Positions 1-8,856 of a DNA stretch of 27,997 bases are shown here, piece by piece; position 1 is the stretch's first letter; the number at the start of each line of letters is the position of its first letter. Under the pieces are notes generated by a model. That model ran no database searches. It was not told where the DNA came from and saw only the letters and a program-made list of their open reading frames with translations. This DNA comes from Nitrosomonadales bacterium. GTDB lineage: Bacteria; Pseudomonadota; Gammaproteobacteria; Burkholderiales; Nitrosomonadaceae. A program made the translations under genes and the position numbers. Location of the stretch: NCBI GenBank assembly GCA_004525885.1, contig SPBV01000001.1, forward strand, positions 1-27,997, written 5' to 3'.

Positions 1-926
1 AGGGTTGGTTTGTTGGCTAGGGTCGCTGCAAGGGCACGTGCTGCGTGCATGATTGGCATAACGAATGGCAGCACTCTACCATCAACCTCAGCGCAGTCAC
101 CTAAAGCATAAACGTCATCGTGACTAGTTTGCATCGATTGGTTTACTACAATGCCACGATTTACCTTGATACCGGCCTCTTTTGCAAGAGCAGTACGTGG
201 GATTAGTCCTACTGCTGTCAATAATGTATCTATTTGTAGGATTTTTCCATTAGTAAATGTAAGTTGTAATCTTTCCCCCACTTTCTCAACACGTTGAGTA
301 GTTGTATCCAAGTGAAAAATTACACCGGTATCTTCTAACCTCCGCTGCAGGAAAATACCGCCCGCGAGTGGTAATAATCTACCTAGAGGCTGAGGACTAA
401 TGTCGATCACGTGCACGTGATAACCCGCTACAGCAAGATCGTTAGCAAATTCGCAGCCAATCAACCCGGCACCGAGAATGGCTATTTCCTTTTTTGTTAC
501 TAGTGAATCACGGAAGCGACGGTAGTCGTCTAAGTCATTTACTGAGAGTATTTCTTCAACTCCATCTCCCTCTAGAGGAAGACGGATCTGATTTGCACCT
601 AAGGCCAAAACAAGTTGATCATAGTTTATTTTTTCACCATTTTGTAAGACAAGATTTTTGTTCGATTGATTAATAGCTATAACCCTACTATACGGGCGTA
701 TTACTACCTTCATTTGATCGGCCATATGTTCCGCACTATTATTTAGGAGTGATGCAGGTGTCTTGCCTGTAGCTAGAGCATTCGAGAGCATTGGTTTAGA
801 ATAGAACCCGCCATGGTCTGCAGAAAGAATAAGTACAGGTGTTTCAACATCAAGTTTACGAAACTCACGAATTACAGTGTAGCCCGCAAGTCCACTGCCA
901 ATAATAACTATGGGCTTTCTACTCAT
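1..926 (-). CDS. Rubredoxin-NAD(+) reductase-like FAD oxidoreductase, partial (C-terminus off the window)
   Basis: Reading the minus strand from the ATG at 924-926 gives about 308 residues with no stop before the window edge, so the C-terminus is missing. The protein opens with a dinucleotide-binding motif (VIIGSGLAGY, about residues 7-16). A second Rossmann motif (AILGAGLIGCEFA) lies near residues 148-160, and near the end there is the FAD-contacting segment VYALGDCAEV. This two-Rossmann plan is that of pyridine nucleotide-disulphide oxidoreductase class I reductases, and the wording is closest to rubredoxin-NAD reductases, which pass electrons from NADH to rubredoxin. Such proteins are usually near 380-390 residues, so some 75 are missing. 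I see no clear ribosome binding site; the leader is very AT-rich. No rubredoxin gene is in the window. A related ferredoxin or nitrite reductase-type flavoprotein is the main alternative. Confidence 0.85.
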   Translation of the reverse strand, partial: MSRKPIVIIGSGLAGYTVIREFRKLDVETPVLILSADHGGFYSKPMLSNALATGKTPASLLNNSAEHMADQMKVVIRPYSRVIAINQSNKNLVLQNGEKINYDQLVLALGANQIRLPLEGDGVEEILSVNDLDDYRRFRDSLVTKKEIAILGAGLIGCEFANDLAVAGYHVHVIDISPQPLGRLLPLAGGIFLQRRLEDTGVIFHLDTTTQRVEKVGERLQLTFTNGKILQIDTLLTAVGLIPRTALAKEAGIKVNRGIVVNQSMQTSHDDVYALGDCAEVDGRVLPFVMPIMHAARALAATLANKPT

Positions 927-1048
927 ATTTAAATTTATATCAATTTGAAACTGATTTCATACATATCGTAGCCAAAGCGTAAACTACTTACTAAGTTTGT
1001 TCGATTATTATATTTTAGTATTATCACAAGGAAATTTAGGTTTTCAGA

Positions 1049-1453
1049 TCACACTGCTACCTTACGCTTAAGCGCATATTTTTTTACGGTATTTAGTAGA
1101 CTTTCTTTGGTGAAAGGTTTGGTTAAGTACTCATCGGACCCGACCATTCTGCCACGAGCCCTATCAAATAAACCATCCTTACTTGAAAGCATGATGACGG
1201 GAGTAGATTGAAAATGGGAATTCCTTTTGATTAGAGTGCAAGTTTGATAGCCATCAAGACGTGGCATCATTATGTCAACGAAAATAATATCTGGATGGTT
1301 GTCAATAATTTTGGCCATCGCATCAAATCCATCTACAGCTAAAATTATTTCACATTTAGACTGAGTGAGAAAAATTTCTGCGCTTCGGCGAATAGTATTG
1401 CTGTCATCGATTATCATGACTTTAACACCTGTCAAATCATCGGTATTATCCAT
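1049..1453 (-). CDS. Single-domain response regulator, PilG/PilH-like
   Basis: This 134-residue protein is a lone CheY-like receiver domain with no output domain. The acidic pocket (IIDDS, about residues 14-18), the phospho-acceptor Asp60 in the segment FVDIMMPRLDG, Ser90 and Lys112 (LTKPF) are all present, so it should be phosphorylatable. The run LSSKDGLFDRARG followed by GSDEYLTKPF resembles PilG and PilH, which control type IV pilus twitching through a Pil-Chp chemosensory pathway. A good ribosome binding site (GAGGAG) sits about 6 bases before the ATG. No pil or chp genes are in the window; the neighbours are trkH upstream and the rubredoxin reductase downstream on the same strand. The fold is certain, the pilus role is inferred from sequence wording only. 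Confidence 0.88.
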   Translation of the reverse strand: MDNTDDLTGVKVMIIDDSNTIRRSAEIFLTQSKCEIILAVDGFDAMAKIIDNHPDIIFVDIMMPRLDGYQTCTLIKRNSHFQSTPVIMLSSKDGLFDRARGRMVGSDEYLTKPFTKESLLNTVKKYALKRKVAV

Positions 1454-1572
1454 CTTTACTCCTCAGATTTCTTGAATGTAGCCACGTTTTGGCGCCATCT
1501 TTTTTCAAGCATATCAGCCTTGCGGCTTTAGGTACAATTCTACGGGTTATTATAGGTTTAAAATCCACGTAA

Positions 1573-3033
1573 TTACTTCCTCCAGAACGCAGGAACAAAC
1601 ACAACAAGCAAAGTAAAGAGTTCTAGTCGTCCTAATAACATGGAGAAGCTACATATCCAAGTCTGAAAATTAGTGAGTCCCGCGAAAGTAGTAGCAGGAC
1701 CTACTTGATTGAGTCCCGGGCCCAGATTGTTGATACATGCTACCACGGTAGAAAAAGACGTTATAAAGTCTAGTCCACTAAAAGCAAGGATTAGCGTTAA
1801 GGAGACTATGCTGGCCAAATATATGGATAGAAAGGCCAATATCGCGTAAATAATTTTGTTTGATACTACGTTGTTGCTAACCTTAATAGGTAAGACTGCT
1901 TGAGGGTGCATAATTACAATCATTTCACGAAAGACCTGTTTGAATAGAAGCTGAGCACGGATCATCTTAATACCGCCCCCAGTAGAACCAGATGACGAAC
2001 AGAAACAGCAAAGTGTTAACATCCACAAAGGCGCAAAGATAGGCCACAAATTATAATCTGCATTACTATAACCAGTGGTAGTGGCAACTGATACCGTATT
2101 GAAACTAGCATAGCGCAATGCGGTGAGTAAGTCTGGATAAACTCCCATATTCCACAAGTAAATGGTAAGCATTAGGCAGCTTATTAAAATAATGGCAATG
2201 AACAGGCCGGCTTCTGGGTCGTAGCGATAGGGTAATAGGGCTTTTTCTCGCCACGCTAAAAAATGCGTGGCGAAATTTATCCCTGCAATCAGCATGAAAA
2301 CTATGGCAACACCTTCAATCTGCGGTGAATCCCAGTAGGCAAAGCTTGCATCATGGGAAGAAAAACCGCCAAGTCCAATGGTGGTAAAGGCATGCATTAC
2401 TGCATCTAGCCATGTCATACCAGCTAGCTTGTACGAAAAGGCACAAGCAATCGTTATCCCTGTATAAACCAGCCACAGGCCTTTGGCAGTTTCGGCAATA
2501 CGTGGTGTTAACTTAGTGTCTTTCATTGGACCGGGCGTTTCGGCCTTGAACATCTGCCTACCACCCACTCCGAGTAACGGCAGGATGGCAACTGCCAGCA
2601 CAATCAAGCCCATTCCCCCCATCCAAATCATTTCAGTGCGCCACAGGTTGATTGAAGGTGGCAGCAAGTCGATTCCTGTCAGAACCGTGCCGCCAGTTGC
2701 GGTAAGACCGGAAGTAGCTTCAAAATAAGCTTTTGTAAAACCCAGATACGGCAGATGGAATAACAATGGTAGTGTGGCAAATACTGGTAACACTGACCAG
2801 ACCAGCACCACTAGTAAAAAACCGTCACGTGCTTTTAGTTCACGCTTGTAGCTGCGTGTCACTACCCACATCATTAAACCCGAAGTAATAGTAATTGCGG
2901 CGGACTTATAGTAAACAAACTGCACAACGTTATCTAGCCAAATAGAAAGTGCGAGAGGAAGCAACATGGTGAATCCGAATATCAGGATTACTATGCCAAG
3001 CACATTGAGGACTGCAAAAAGTCGACTCATCAA
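1573..3033 (-). CDS. trkH: Trk potassium uptake channel subunit TrkH
   Basis: TrkH is the membrane pore of the Trk system, which brings potassium into the cytoplasm under control of TrkA. The 486-residue product is the usual length and very hydrophobic, with many membrane spans starting at residue 10. The pore-loop segments expected of the SKT superfamily are visible: TSGLTATGGT, FTTIGLGGFSS, VATTTGYSNAD and the final CINNLGPGLNQVGPA, each carrying the glycine that lines the selectivity filter. The cytoplasmic SSSGSTGGGIKMIR motif is also typical. The gene starts 9 bases after the trkA stop, so the two are surely co-transcribed and translated in step. Confidence 0.96.
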   Translation of the reverse strand: MMSRLFAVLNVLGIVILIFGFTMLLPLALSIWLDNVVQFVYYKSAAITITSGLMMWVVTRSYKRELKARDGFLLVVLVWSVLPVFATLPLLFHLPYLGFTKAYFEATSGLTATGGTVLTGIDLLPPSINLWRTEMIWMGGMGLIVLAVAILPLLGVGGRQMFKAETPGPMKDTKLTPRIAETAKGLWLVYTGITIACAFSYKLAGMTWLDAVMHAFTTIGLGGFSSHDASFAYWDSPQIEGVAIVFMLIAGINFATHFLAWREKALLPYRYDPEAGLFIAIILISCLMLTIYLWNMGVYPDLLTALRYASFNTVSVATTTGYSNADYNLWPIFAPLWMLTLCCFCSSSGSTGGGIKMIRAQLLFKQVFREMIVIMHPQAVLPIKVSNNVVSNKIIYAILAFLSIYLASIVSLTLILAFSGLDFITSFSTVVACINNLGPGLNQVGPATTFAGLTNFQTWICSFSMLLGRLELFTLLVVFVPAFWRK

Positions 3034-3042
3034 TAGACCCTG

Positions 3043-4491
3043 TTACAGGAAGCCAATACCAACCTGAAATAATTTTTCCACTTGGTGGATTAGTTTTTTA
3101 TTGATCACAAATACAATAACATGATCTTCCGCTTCAATTACTGTGTCATGATGCGCAATTATTACTTGCGCATCATGATCAAGTGGGTTTTCCCCTTCCT
3201 CATTGCCCCATCCCCGTTTTTCTGCTACCGATAGACTGCGCACAATGGCGCCAATAGTTGCACCCTTGGGTAATTTGATATCAGCTACTTTTCGCCCTAC
3301 GACATTTGATGAATTAGCGTCACCGTGAGCGACTAGTTCCAGTGCTTCTGCTGCACCTCGTCGGAGGCTATGCACGGCTACTACATCGCCACGTCGGACA
3401 TGTGCGAGCAGCGAGCCGATAGTAACTTGTGCAGGAGAGATGGCAATATCAATATTTCCGCTGTGTACCAGATCGACATATGCACTACGGTTGATGAGCG
3501 CGAGTACCTTACGGGCGCCCATACTTTTTGCTAGAAGTGCGGCCATAATGTTGTTCTCATCATCGTTAGTGAGCGCACAAAACATATCCATTTCAGCAAT
3601 ATTTTCACTTTCCAGTAAACCTTCATCTGTAGCATCCCCGTGTAAAACTAATGTGTGATGAAGATCTGCTGCTAGACGCTGACTTACTCGTTTGTCATAT
3701 TCAATAAGTTTGACCTGGTAATTTTTCCCCTGTGCCTTATCCAGCGTATTAGCTAGACGCTTGCCAATATTGCCGCCCCCTGCGATCATTACGCGTATGA
3801 CTGGTTTATCCATTTGTCGTAGTTCGCTAATCACACTTCGAATATCATTTGCTGCGGCAAGAAAAAATACCTCATCCTCAGCTTCAACCACGGTATTTCC
3901 TTCTGGGATAATAGGACGGTCTTTACGAAATATTGCTGCCACACGCGTATCAACATTAGGTACGTGCTGGCGTAATTCCCGTAGTTCACGGCCAACTAGA
4001 GGACCACCGTGGAAAGCTCGTACAGCAACTAGGCTCACTTTGCCATTTGCAAAGTCAAGTACTTGCAAGGCACTTGGAAATTCGATCAGCTTTTCTATGT
4101 AATCGGTCAAAATCTGTTCTGGGCAGATGGCGAAATCAACCCCAAAATTTTCCGGCGAAAAAATTTCTGGATAGCTAAGGAAATTGGCCGAATGAATACG
4201 AGCAATCTTGGTCGGTATATTAAACATTGTGGCGGCGAGTTTGCATGCAACCAAATTGGTTTCGTCACTTTGAGTTACAGCAAGAATCAGGTCAGCATCC
4301 TTGGCGCCAGCTTTAATCAGCACTGACGGGTGGGAGGCATTACCTACTACAGTGCGCAAATCAAGATGATCCTGTAGTTGTAGGAGTCTATTTGAGGCCA
4401 CATCAACCAGAGTAATATCGTTGGCCTCACTTACCAGACTTTCTGCCACAGAAGTACCTACTCGTCCTGCGCCTAGAATGATGATCTTCAA
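3043..4491 (-). CDS. trkA: Trk potassium uptake regulator TrkA
   Basis: TrkA is the cytoplasmic NAD(H)- and nucleotide-binding ring that gates TrkH. The 482-residue protein has the duplicated RCK plan: Rossmann domain 1 with GAGRVGTSVAE (residues 7-17), a first TrkA-C domain around 145-215, Rossmann domain 2 with GGGNIGKRLA (238-247), and a second TrkA-C domain from about 390 to the end. The well-known TrkA has about 458 residues; the extra length here is mostly a polar insertion at about residues 419-441 inside the last TrkA-C domain, between IGAIVRSL and the VIEAEDHVIVF strand. It lies directly upstream of trkH, and the suhB-like gene lies 65 bases upstream on the same strand. Confidence 0.96.
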   Translation of the reverse strand: MKIIILGAGRVGTSVAESLVSEANDITLVDVASNRLLQLQDHLDLRTVVGNASHPSVLIKAGAKDADLILAVTQSDETNLVACKLAATMFNIPTKIARIHSANFLSYPEIFSPENFGVDFAICPEQILTDYIEKLIEFPSALQVLDFANGKVSLVAVRAFHGGPLVGRELRELRQHVPNVDTRVAAIFRKDRPIIPEGNTVVEAEDEVFFLAAANDIRSVISELRQMDKPVIRVMIAGGGNIGKRLANTLDKAQGKNYQVKLIEYDKRVSQRLAADLHHTLVLHGDATDEGLLESENIAEMDMFCALTNDDENNIMAALLAKSMGARKVLALINRSAYVDLVHSGNIDIAISPAQVTIGSLLAHVRRGDVVAVHSLRRGAAEALELVAHGDANSSNVVGRKVADIKLPKGATIGAIVRSLSVAEKRGWGNEEGENPLDHDAQVIIAHHDTVIEAEDHVIVFVINKKLIHQVEKLFQVGIGFL

Positions 4492-4556
4492 TTGAATTAC
4501 CCATCCTGAAATGTTGTGATTTTATCCCCACTTTATGGGAGCACCTACGGTTATTC

Positions 4557-5342
4557 CTATCGGCTTATACGTATCCAGTCACGCCATTGTAAAAACAGGT
4601 TTGGATCCAGTGCGGCAATTGCCGAGCGCTGCCACAGTGGCTCTTTCCAGAAATCATCTAGATCAAAACCACACATGTGTCCACCCGCTTCTTCTAAAAT
4701 TAAACAGCCAGCGGCATAATCCCATAGTTTTTGTCCACCGTGTAGGTAAAGGTCAAAGCGACCAGCAGCAGTAAAACACCATTCCAATGCACAGGCTCCA
4801 TAATTTCGTTGTGAAGAAAACGGGGGAACAGTAGAGACCGCAGTGGCTAATTTTCTATTAAGTCGTTTCAAATCTACACTTGCTATAGCACCATTTAGAG
4901 TAGGTGTGTATTTTTTGATTGGTAGCTTTTCATCATTTAAGAAAGCCCCCTTTCCTTTCTCAGCATAAAACATTTCATCTGCTATTGGATCGTAAACTAC
5001 ACCGAGAACACTTCTGCCATGACGCATCAGTGCAACCGAAACTGCAAAATAAGGCAGGCCATTGACAAAATTGGTGGTGCCGTCTATTGGGTCTATACAC
5101 CATAGCCCAGCATCTCCCGAGCTCCATTGATCATTCTGTTGTTTCTCTGACATTTCCTCACTTACTATTGTGCCCGGATAAATTTTTTGTAATTTCCGTA
5201 ACAGAGCTTCCTGTACAGCTATATCGGCCTCAGTACAAAAGCTACCATCAGATTTGCAATGACGTGATACTTGCTGCAGGTAACGCGGCATAATTTCTTG
5301 CTTTGCTACCTCTTTTACTGCAGTAATGACCGCATTTAGCAT
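4557..5342 (-). CDS. Inositol monophosphatase family protein (SuhB-like)
   Basis: This is a metal-dependent sugar-phosphate phosphatase of the inositol monophosphatase superfamily. With the start used here (261 residues) the first metal-binding glutamates are E62/E63, the signature DPIDGTTNFVNG carries D84 and D87, and the second signature LWDYAAGCLILEEAGG carries D208, so every catalytic metal ligand is in place. Family members include SuhB (inositol-1-phosphatase and rRNA transcription factor), CysQ and histidinol phosphatase; length and motifs fit SuhB best, but the substrate cannot be fixed from sequence. Two starts are possible: an ATG at 5360, overlapping the upstream redoxin gene by 16 bases, and the ATG at 5342, two bases after the redoxin stop. 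I prefer the latter because family members usually begin close to this point. Tight spacing suggests translational coupling. Confidence 0.9.
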   Translation of the reverse strand: MLNAVITAVKEVAKQEIMPRYLQQVSRHCKSDGSFCTEADIAVQEALLRKLQKIYPGTIVSEEMSEKQQNDQWSSGDAGLWCIDPIDGTTNFVNGLPYFAVSVALMRHGRSVLGVVYDPIADEMFYAEKGKGAFLNDEKLPIKKYTPTLNGAIASVDLKRLNRKLATAVSTVPPFSSQRNYGACALEWCFTAAGRFDLYLHGGQKLWDYAAGCLILEEAGGHMCGFDLDDFWKEPLWQRSAIAALDPNLFLQWRDWIRISR

Positions 5343-5344
5343 GC

Positions 5345-5902
5345 CTACTCTACTCGCCATTTAATTGAGCAACCAATGCTAGGAATCTGATTATCTGGCC
5401 CTTGACTCGTTTCTGCAATTTTTAGCATGCCCTCAAAAAGGTCGCGACGCACATCAACAGGTGCTGCTTCCCTGCGCGAAGCATCGAGTCGTCCTCGGTA
5501 TTGTAATTCGAGTTTGTTGTTCAAACCAAAAAAATCCGGTGTACATACCGCACCATAAGCTTTAGCAACCTGCTGAGATTCATCCAATACGTAAGGAAAG
5601 GAAAAATCAAATTTTTTTGCCACTAAAGCCATATTGTCAAATGAATCCTCTGGGTAATCCAAAGGGTCGTTTGACATGATAGCTATTGCACCGATGCCGT
5701 GCAGATGTAGCTCTTTTACATCCCGAACTATACGGTCTAGAACAGCCTTTACGTAAGGGCAGTGATTACAGATAAACATTATCAATAATCCATTTTGACC
5801 TCTAACTGTTTCTAGATCATAACGTTTTCCGTCAATTCCCAATAAATTAAAATTTTCTGCTTTCCATCCAAAATTACAAATTGGCGTTTCTAAGCTTGCC
5901 AT
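5345..5902 (-). CDS. Thioredoxin-fold redoxin family protein (AhpC/TSA-like)
   Basis: This 185-residue protein has a thioredoxin fold. A CxxC pair (C45 and C48 in the segment CNHCPYVKA) follows a hydrophobic strand, and a loop with the family's cis-proline position appears as CTPDFFG (C120 to G126). A fourth cysteine, C178, lies close to the C-terminus in SIGCSIKW. The group is widespread in bacteria and annotated as thioredoxin family or redoxin-domain protein; its partner is not known to me. There is no signal peptide, so it should be cytoplasmic. A ribosome binding site (AGGAG) lies about 9 bases before the ATG. Its 3' end abuts the inositol-monophosphatase-like gene. Confidence 0.88.
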   Translation of the reverse strand: MASLETPICNFGWKAENFNLLGIDGKRYDLETVRGQNGLLIMFICNHCPYVKAVLDRIVRDVKELHLHGIGAIAIMSNDPLDYPEDSFDNMALVAKKFDFSFPYVLDESQQVAKAYGAVCTPDFFGLNNKLELQYRGRLDASRREAAPVDVRRDLFEGMLKIAETSQGPDNQIPSIGCSIKWRVE

Positions 5903-5981
5903 ATTTTTTCTCCTATAATCCTGTAGAAAATTGCTGTTATATTATCATGGGTGAGATTCTTAATAACCTACTTGGTAAATC
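5903..5981. promoter_or_regulatory. Divergent intergenic region between the redoxin gene and rsmE
   Basis: The 79 bases separate two genes transcribed away from each other, so both promoters should lie here or just inside the neighbouring genes. The stretch is AT-rich and has several -10-like words (TATAAT on the plus strand at about 5912-5917, TATAAC and GATAAT on the minus strand). I cannot pair any of them with a convincing -35 box at 16-18 bases, so no exact promoter is claimed. Confidence 0.4.
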
Positions 5982-6749
5982 ATGACGTGTCCTCGTTTTT
6001 ACTACCCTGACCAGATCATTGTCGGCCAGTCTATCGAATTGCCCGATAGGGTTATGCATCATGCTGTACATGTTCTGCGGCTTGAGAAGGGCGATAAAGT
6101 CATCTTGTTCAATGGTAAAGGTGGTGAGTTTTCAGCATTTATTGAGTGTATTAGTAAAACTACTGTCTTAGTTTTAACAGAAAAATATTTTGCTATTGAA
6201 CGTGAATCACCGTTACAAATTACGTTGGCTCAGAGCATATGTACAAGTGTAAAAATGGACTTAATTGTACGCAAAACAGTAGAGCTAGGTGTCAGTAACA
6301 TTCAACCTATTGCTGCGGAACGCAGTCTGGTAAAGCTTTCAATCGAGCGCACAACCAAACGTGTATGGCATTGGCAGCAAATAGCTATCTCAGCTTGTGA
6401 GCAGTGCGGTAGGAATCGTGTGCCACAAGTGCTGCCGCCCATCCCTTTGTCAACTTGGCTTGATAGGCAAATAATTACGCAAAAAGAATGGAGTAATAAA
6501 ACCCATAAAAATTTATTTTTTATGCTTTCACCAATAGCAGAAAAAGGACTTCGCGATTTCTCCAAGGTTTTGTCAATTACTGATTTAACTTTGTTGGTAG
6601 GACCAGAAGGTGGCTTTACATTGGAAGAAGATACTATTGCATTAATTGCAGGATTTTACCCATTACGTTTAGGGGCGCGCACGCTAAGAACAGAAAGTGC
6701 AGCACTTGCGGCGATTGCTGCACTACAGTCTTTGTGGGGAGATTACTAA
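5982..6749 (+). CDS. rsmE: 16S rRNA (uracil-1498-N3) methyltransferase RsmE
   Basis: RsmE uses S-adenosylmethionine to methylate N3 of U1498 in 16S rRNA, near the decoding site of the small subunit. The 255-residue product is close to the family norm of about 245. It has the N-terminal PUA-like RNA-binding part (HHAVHVLRLEKGDKVILFNGKGGE, read in two pieces around residues 27-50). The C-terminal SPOUT methyltransferase domain shows LVGPEGGFTLEE at about residues 206-217 and, near the end, LRLGARTLRTESAALAAIAALQ, read in pieces; these loops form the trefoil-knot cofactor site. It is the first gene of the plus-strand block and is divergent from the redoxin gene. Confidence 0.95.
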   Translation: MTCPRFYYPDQIIVGQSIELPDRVMHHAVHVLRLEKGDKVILFNGKGGEFSAFIECISKTTVLVLTEKYFAIERESPLQITLAQSICTSVKMDLIVRKTVELGVSNIQPIAAERSLVKLSIERTTKRVWHWQQIAISACEQCGRNRVPQVLPPIPLSTWLDRQIITQKEWSNKTHKNLFFMLSPIAEKGLRDFSKVLSITDLTLLVGPEGGFTLEEDTIALIAGFYPLRLGARTLRTESAALAAIAALQSLWGDY

Positions 6750-6880
6750 TTTAGTATTGAGGACATGTTTTGAGTATATGCTTACGAATTGTAGACTACG
6801 GATAATTTTGATTATTGAATCTTAATTAATTGCAAAAAAGGGTATAGCCAAATGAAATTTCTATGGTATCGAGGTAAAAC

Positions 6881-8218
6881 ATGAATCCAAACACTAATTT
6901 TGTAACTTGGTTTCGCTCGGTTGCGCCTTATGTCAACGAATTTCGCGGAAAAATATTCGTTGTTATTTTTGGCGGAGAGGTTTTAGCGGATGAGAAATCA
7001 GTAGAATTTTTTCGTGACCTCAACTTGTTGGCAAATTTAGGTGTAAAGCTAGTTCTAGTCCATGGTGCGTACCCGCAAATTGAATCGCGATTAAAGGAAT
7101 ACAACTTACAGTCTAAGTATGTTAAAGGAATGCGAGTTACTGATGCTTCAACGCTGAAACTCGTTAAGGAAACAATGGGACGAGTTCGCATTGAAATTGA
7201 GGCGTTGCTGTCCATGGGTCTATCAAAACCACCTATGACTAACTCTACCATTCGAATTACAAATGGCAACTATATAACTGCTCGTCCTATAGGAGTGGTA
7301 GATGGTGTTGATCTGACGTTCACTGGTGAAGTACGTAAAGTTGATGCGGCTGCTATTCTCTCGCATCTGGAACAAGGCGAGATGACGTTGCTTTCACCGT
7401 TAGGATATTCTCAAACTGGTGAAGTTTTTACTCTGACACCCGAAAATGTCGCGATTGAGGTAGCAATCGCACTAAAAGCAGATAAACTCATTTTTCTAAT
7501 GGACAAACCTGGTATAGAGAGGAAACCATCTGGTAACTTGGATACATCGTTACGTGAGCTGACTTTAGCCGAGGGTAGAGCATTGCTTTCAAAGCTTGCA
7601 AATAACAGTGTCAAGCTTTCTAAAGATATGCAAAAATATTTGCCATGCGCAGTGCAAGCCTGCATGGGAGGGGTGGAGCGTATTCACCTTATTAGCCGAC
7701 ATCTAGATGGCGCCATGTTGCAGGAATTATTCACGCACAAAGGCATTGGTAGCATGATTTCACGTGGTCCGATACAAACTTTACGTTCTGCAGAGATTGA
7801 TGATGTGAGTGGTATTTTACAGTTGATTGAACCGCTGGAAGCTGAAGAAGTATTGGTGGGGCGTGGTCGTGAACTAATCGAGATAGAAATCGATCGTTTT
7901 TTAGTACTAGAACATGACCACATGATCATTGGCTGCGCTGCTCTTAATCATTTTTCTGGAATGCATGTGGGTGAACTTACCTGTCTGGCGGTGCATTCTG
8001 ATTATCGTAATACTGGATGTGGTGATGCCTTACTCAAGCATATTGAAACTAAGGCTAGAAATCATGGAATTAAAAAGTTATTTGTACTGACTACACGTAC
8101 CGCGCACTGGTTTGTAGAGCGCGGATTCAAAGAAACTAGTATAGAGGAATTACCTAAAGCTAGACAGGAGAAATACAACTATAAACGACGTTCCAAAATC
8201 TTCATCAAAAATATATAA
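6881..8218 (+). CDS. argA: Amino-acid N-acetyltransferase (N-acetylglutamate synthase) ArgA
   Basis: ArgA transfers acetyl from acetyl-CoA to glutamate, the first step of arginine synthesis. The 445-residue protein has the classic two-domain layout. An amino-acid-kinase-like domain (about 20-280) shows the opening FVVIFGGEVL and LVLVHGAYPQIESRL; in this family it is not a kinase but binds arginine for feedback control. The GNAT acetyltransferase domain (about 295-435) contains the CoA-binding motif YRNTGCGDALL and ends with FVERGFKE, both typical. The length matches the E. coli-type enzyme. An AGG-type ribosome binding site (GAGG) lies about 6 bases before the ATG. The upstream gap of 131 bases probably holds its promoter. 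Feedback inhibition by arginine is known for the family and is not visible here. Confidence 0.96.
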   Translation: MNPNTNFVTWFRSVAPYVNEFRGKIFVVIFGGEVLADEKSVEFFRDLNLLANLGVKLVLVHGAYPQIESRLKEYNLQSKYVKGMRVTDASTLKLVKETMGRVRIEIEALLSMGLSKPPMTNSTIRITNGNYITARPIGVVDGVDLTFTGEVRKVDAAAILSHLEQGEMTLLSPLGYSQTGEVFTLTPENVAIEVAIALKADKLIFLMDKPGIERKPSGNLDTSLRELTLAEGRALLSKLANNSVKLSKDMQKYLPCAVQACMGGVERIHLISRHLDGAMLQELFTHKGIGSMISRGPIQTLRSAEIDDVSGILQLIEPLEAEEVLVGRGRELIEIEIDRFLVLEHDHMIIGCAALNHFSGMHVGELTCLAVHSDYRNTGCGDALLKHIETKARNHGIKKLFVLTTRTAHWFVERGFKETSIEELPKARQEKYNYKRRSKIFIKNI

Positions 8219-8529
8219 GTATAGACTTAGGTATTTATATGGATACTTATAGCTTGGAGCGAACCAAAAAACACTAAAGACCTCAATGTTATATTTCGTA
8301 ATGTTATTTGTATGGTATTGATCTATCCTACTTCACCCATATTTTATTCTTATCTTTTATATTTAGTGGAAATGGTAGAGGATGGATATATTGCCATCCT
8401 TATTAGCAAGTTTCTGTGTCCATGTACGTAAGAGCTATCTGGTCATTTCTTGGCTTCTATGGTTTACTTAGCTTAATGGAATAATTCTACTTAGAAAGCC
8501 GCGCCTATTATTTTGATTGGAGAAATCTA
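8219..8529. other. AT-rich intergenic region between argA and yggX, with one hairpin
   Basis: These 311 bases hold no credible gene; the longest start-to-stop reading I found is about 19 codons. The one clear structure is an inverted repeat, AGGATGG at 8379-8385 pairing with CCATCCT at 8394-8400 around an 8-base loop. It is 160 bases past the argA stop and no T-run follows, so it is not a classic terminator. The yggX promoter should be here, but I cannot name its boxes. Confidence 0.5.
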
Positions 8530-8802
8530 ATGGTAAGAATGGTTCAATGTGTCAAATTTGGATGCGAAGCAGAGGGCCTAGATTTTCCACCCTACCCAGG
8601 TGAGCTGGGCAAACGCATTTTTGAAAAGGTGTCTAGAGAAGCATGGGCTGGGTGGATAAAACACCAGACCATGCTGGTCAATGAGAACCGCTTAAATTTA
8701 TCCGATATCAAAGCACGCAAATATTTGGCAGAACAAATGGAAGCTCACTTCTTTGGCGCTGGTGCAGAGAATCCTGTAGGCTACGTGCCACCATCACAGT
8801 GA
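8530..8802 (+). CDS. yggX: Probable Fe(2+)-trafficking protein (YggX family)
   Basis: YggX-type proteins are small cytoplasmic proteins linked to iron handling and protection of iron-sulphur enzymes from oxidative damage. The 90-residue product matches the family along its whole length: the N-terminal VQCVKFG with the conserved cysteine, EAEGLDFPPYPGELGKRIFE (residues 15-34), the AWAGWIKHQTMLVNENRLNL block and the C-terminal helix. The second cysteine, C12, is an extra near the start. The ribosome binding site GGAG is 7 bases before the first ATG, which favours that start over the internal Met4. It follows argA on the same strand after 311 bases, so it probably has its own promoter. Confidence 0.95.
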   Translation: MVRMVQCVKFGCEAEGLDFPPYPGELGKRIFEKVSREAWAGWIKHQTMLVNENRLNLSDIKARKYLAEQMEAHFFGAGAENPVGYVPPSQ

Positions 8803-8808
8803 GAAATG

Positions 8809-8856
8809 TTCAGGCTTCTTTACCTAGCTTTAATAGCTGAATTTCTTATTTTTAGT
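8809..8856 (+). terminator. Possible intrinsic terminator after yggX
   Basis: TTCAGGCT at 8809-8816 can pair with AGCTGAA at 8835-8841, with one bulged G, and T-rich sequence (TTTCTTATTTTTAG) follows at once. The loop is long, 18 bases, so the call is tentative. It would end yggX transcription before the convergent fba gene. Confidence 0.35.

Noticed and set aside
1496..1550. Small GC-rich hairpin (AGCC-GCAA-GGCT on the minus strand) between trkH and the response regulator
   Set aside because: Only four base pairs and no T-run; too weak to call a terminator.
8372..8431. A 19-codon reading (MVEDGYIAILISK...) between argA and yggX
   Set aside because: Too short, no ribosome binding site, and it overlaps the hairpin at 8379-8400.
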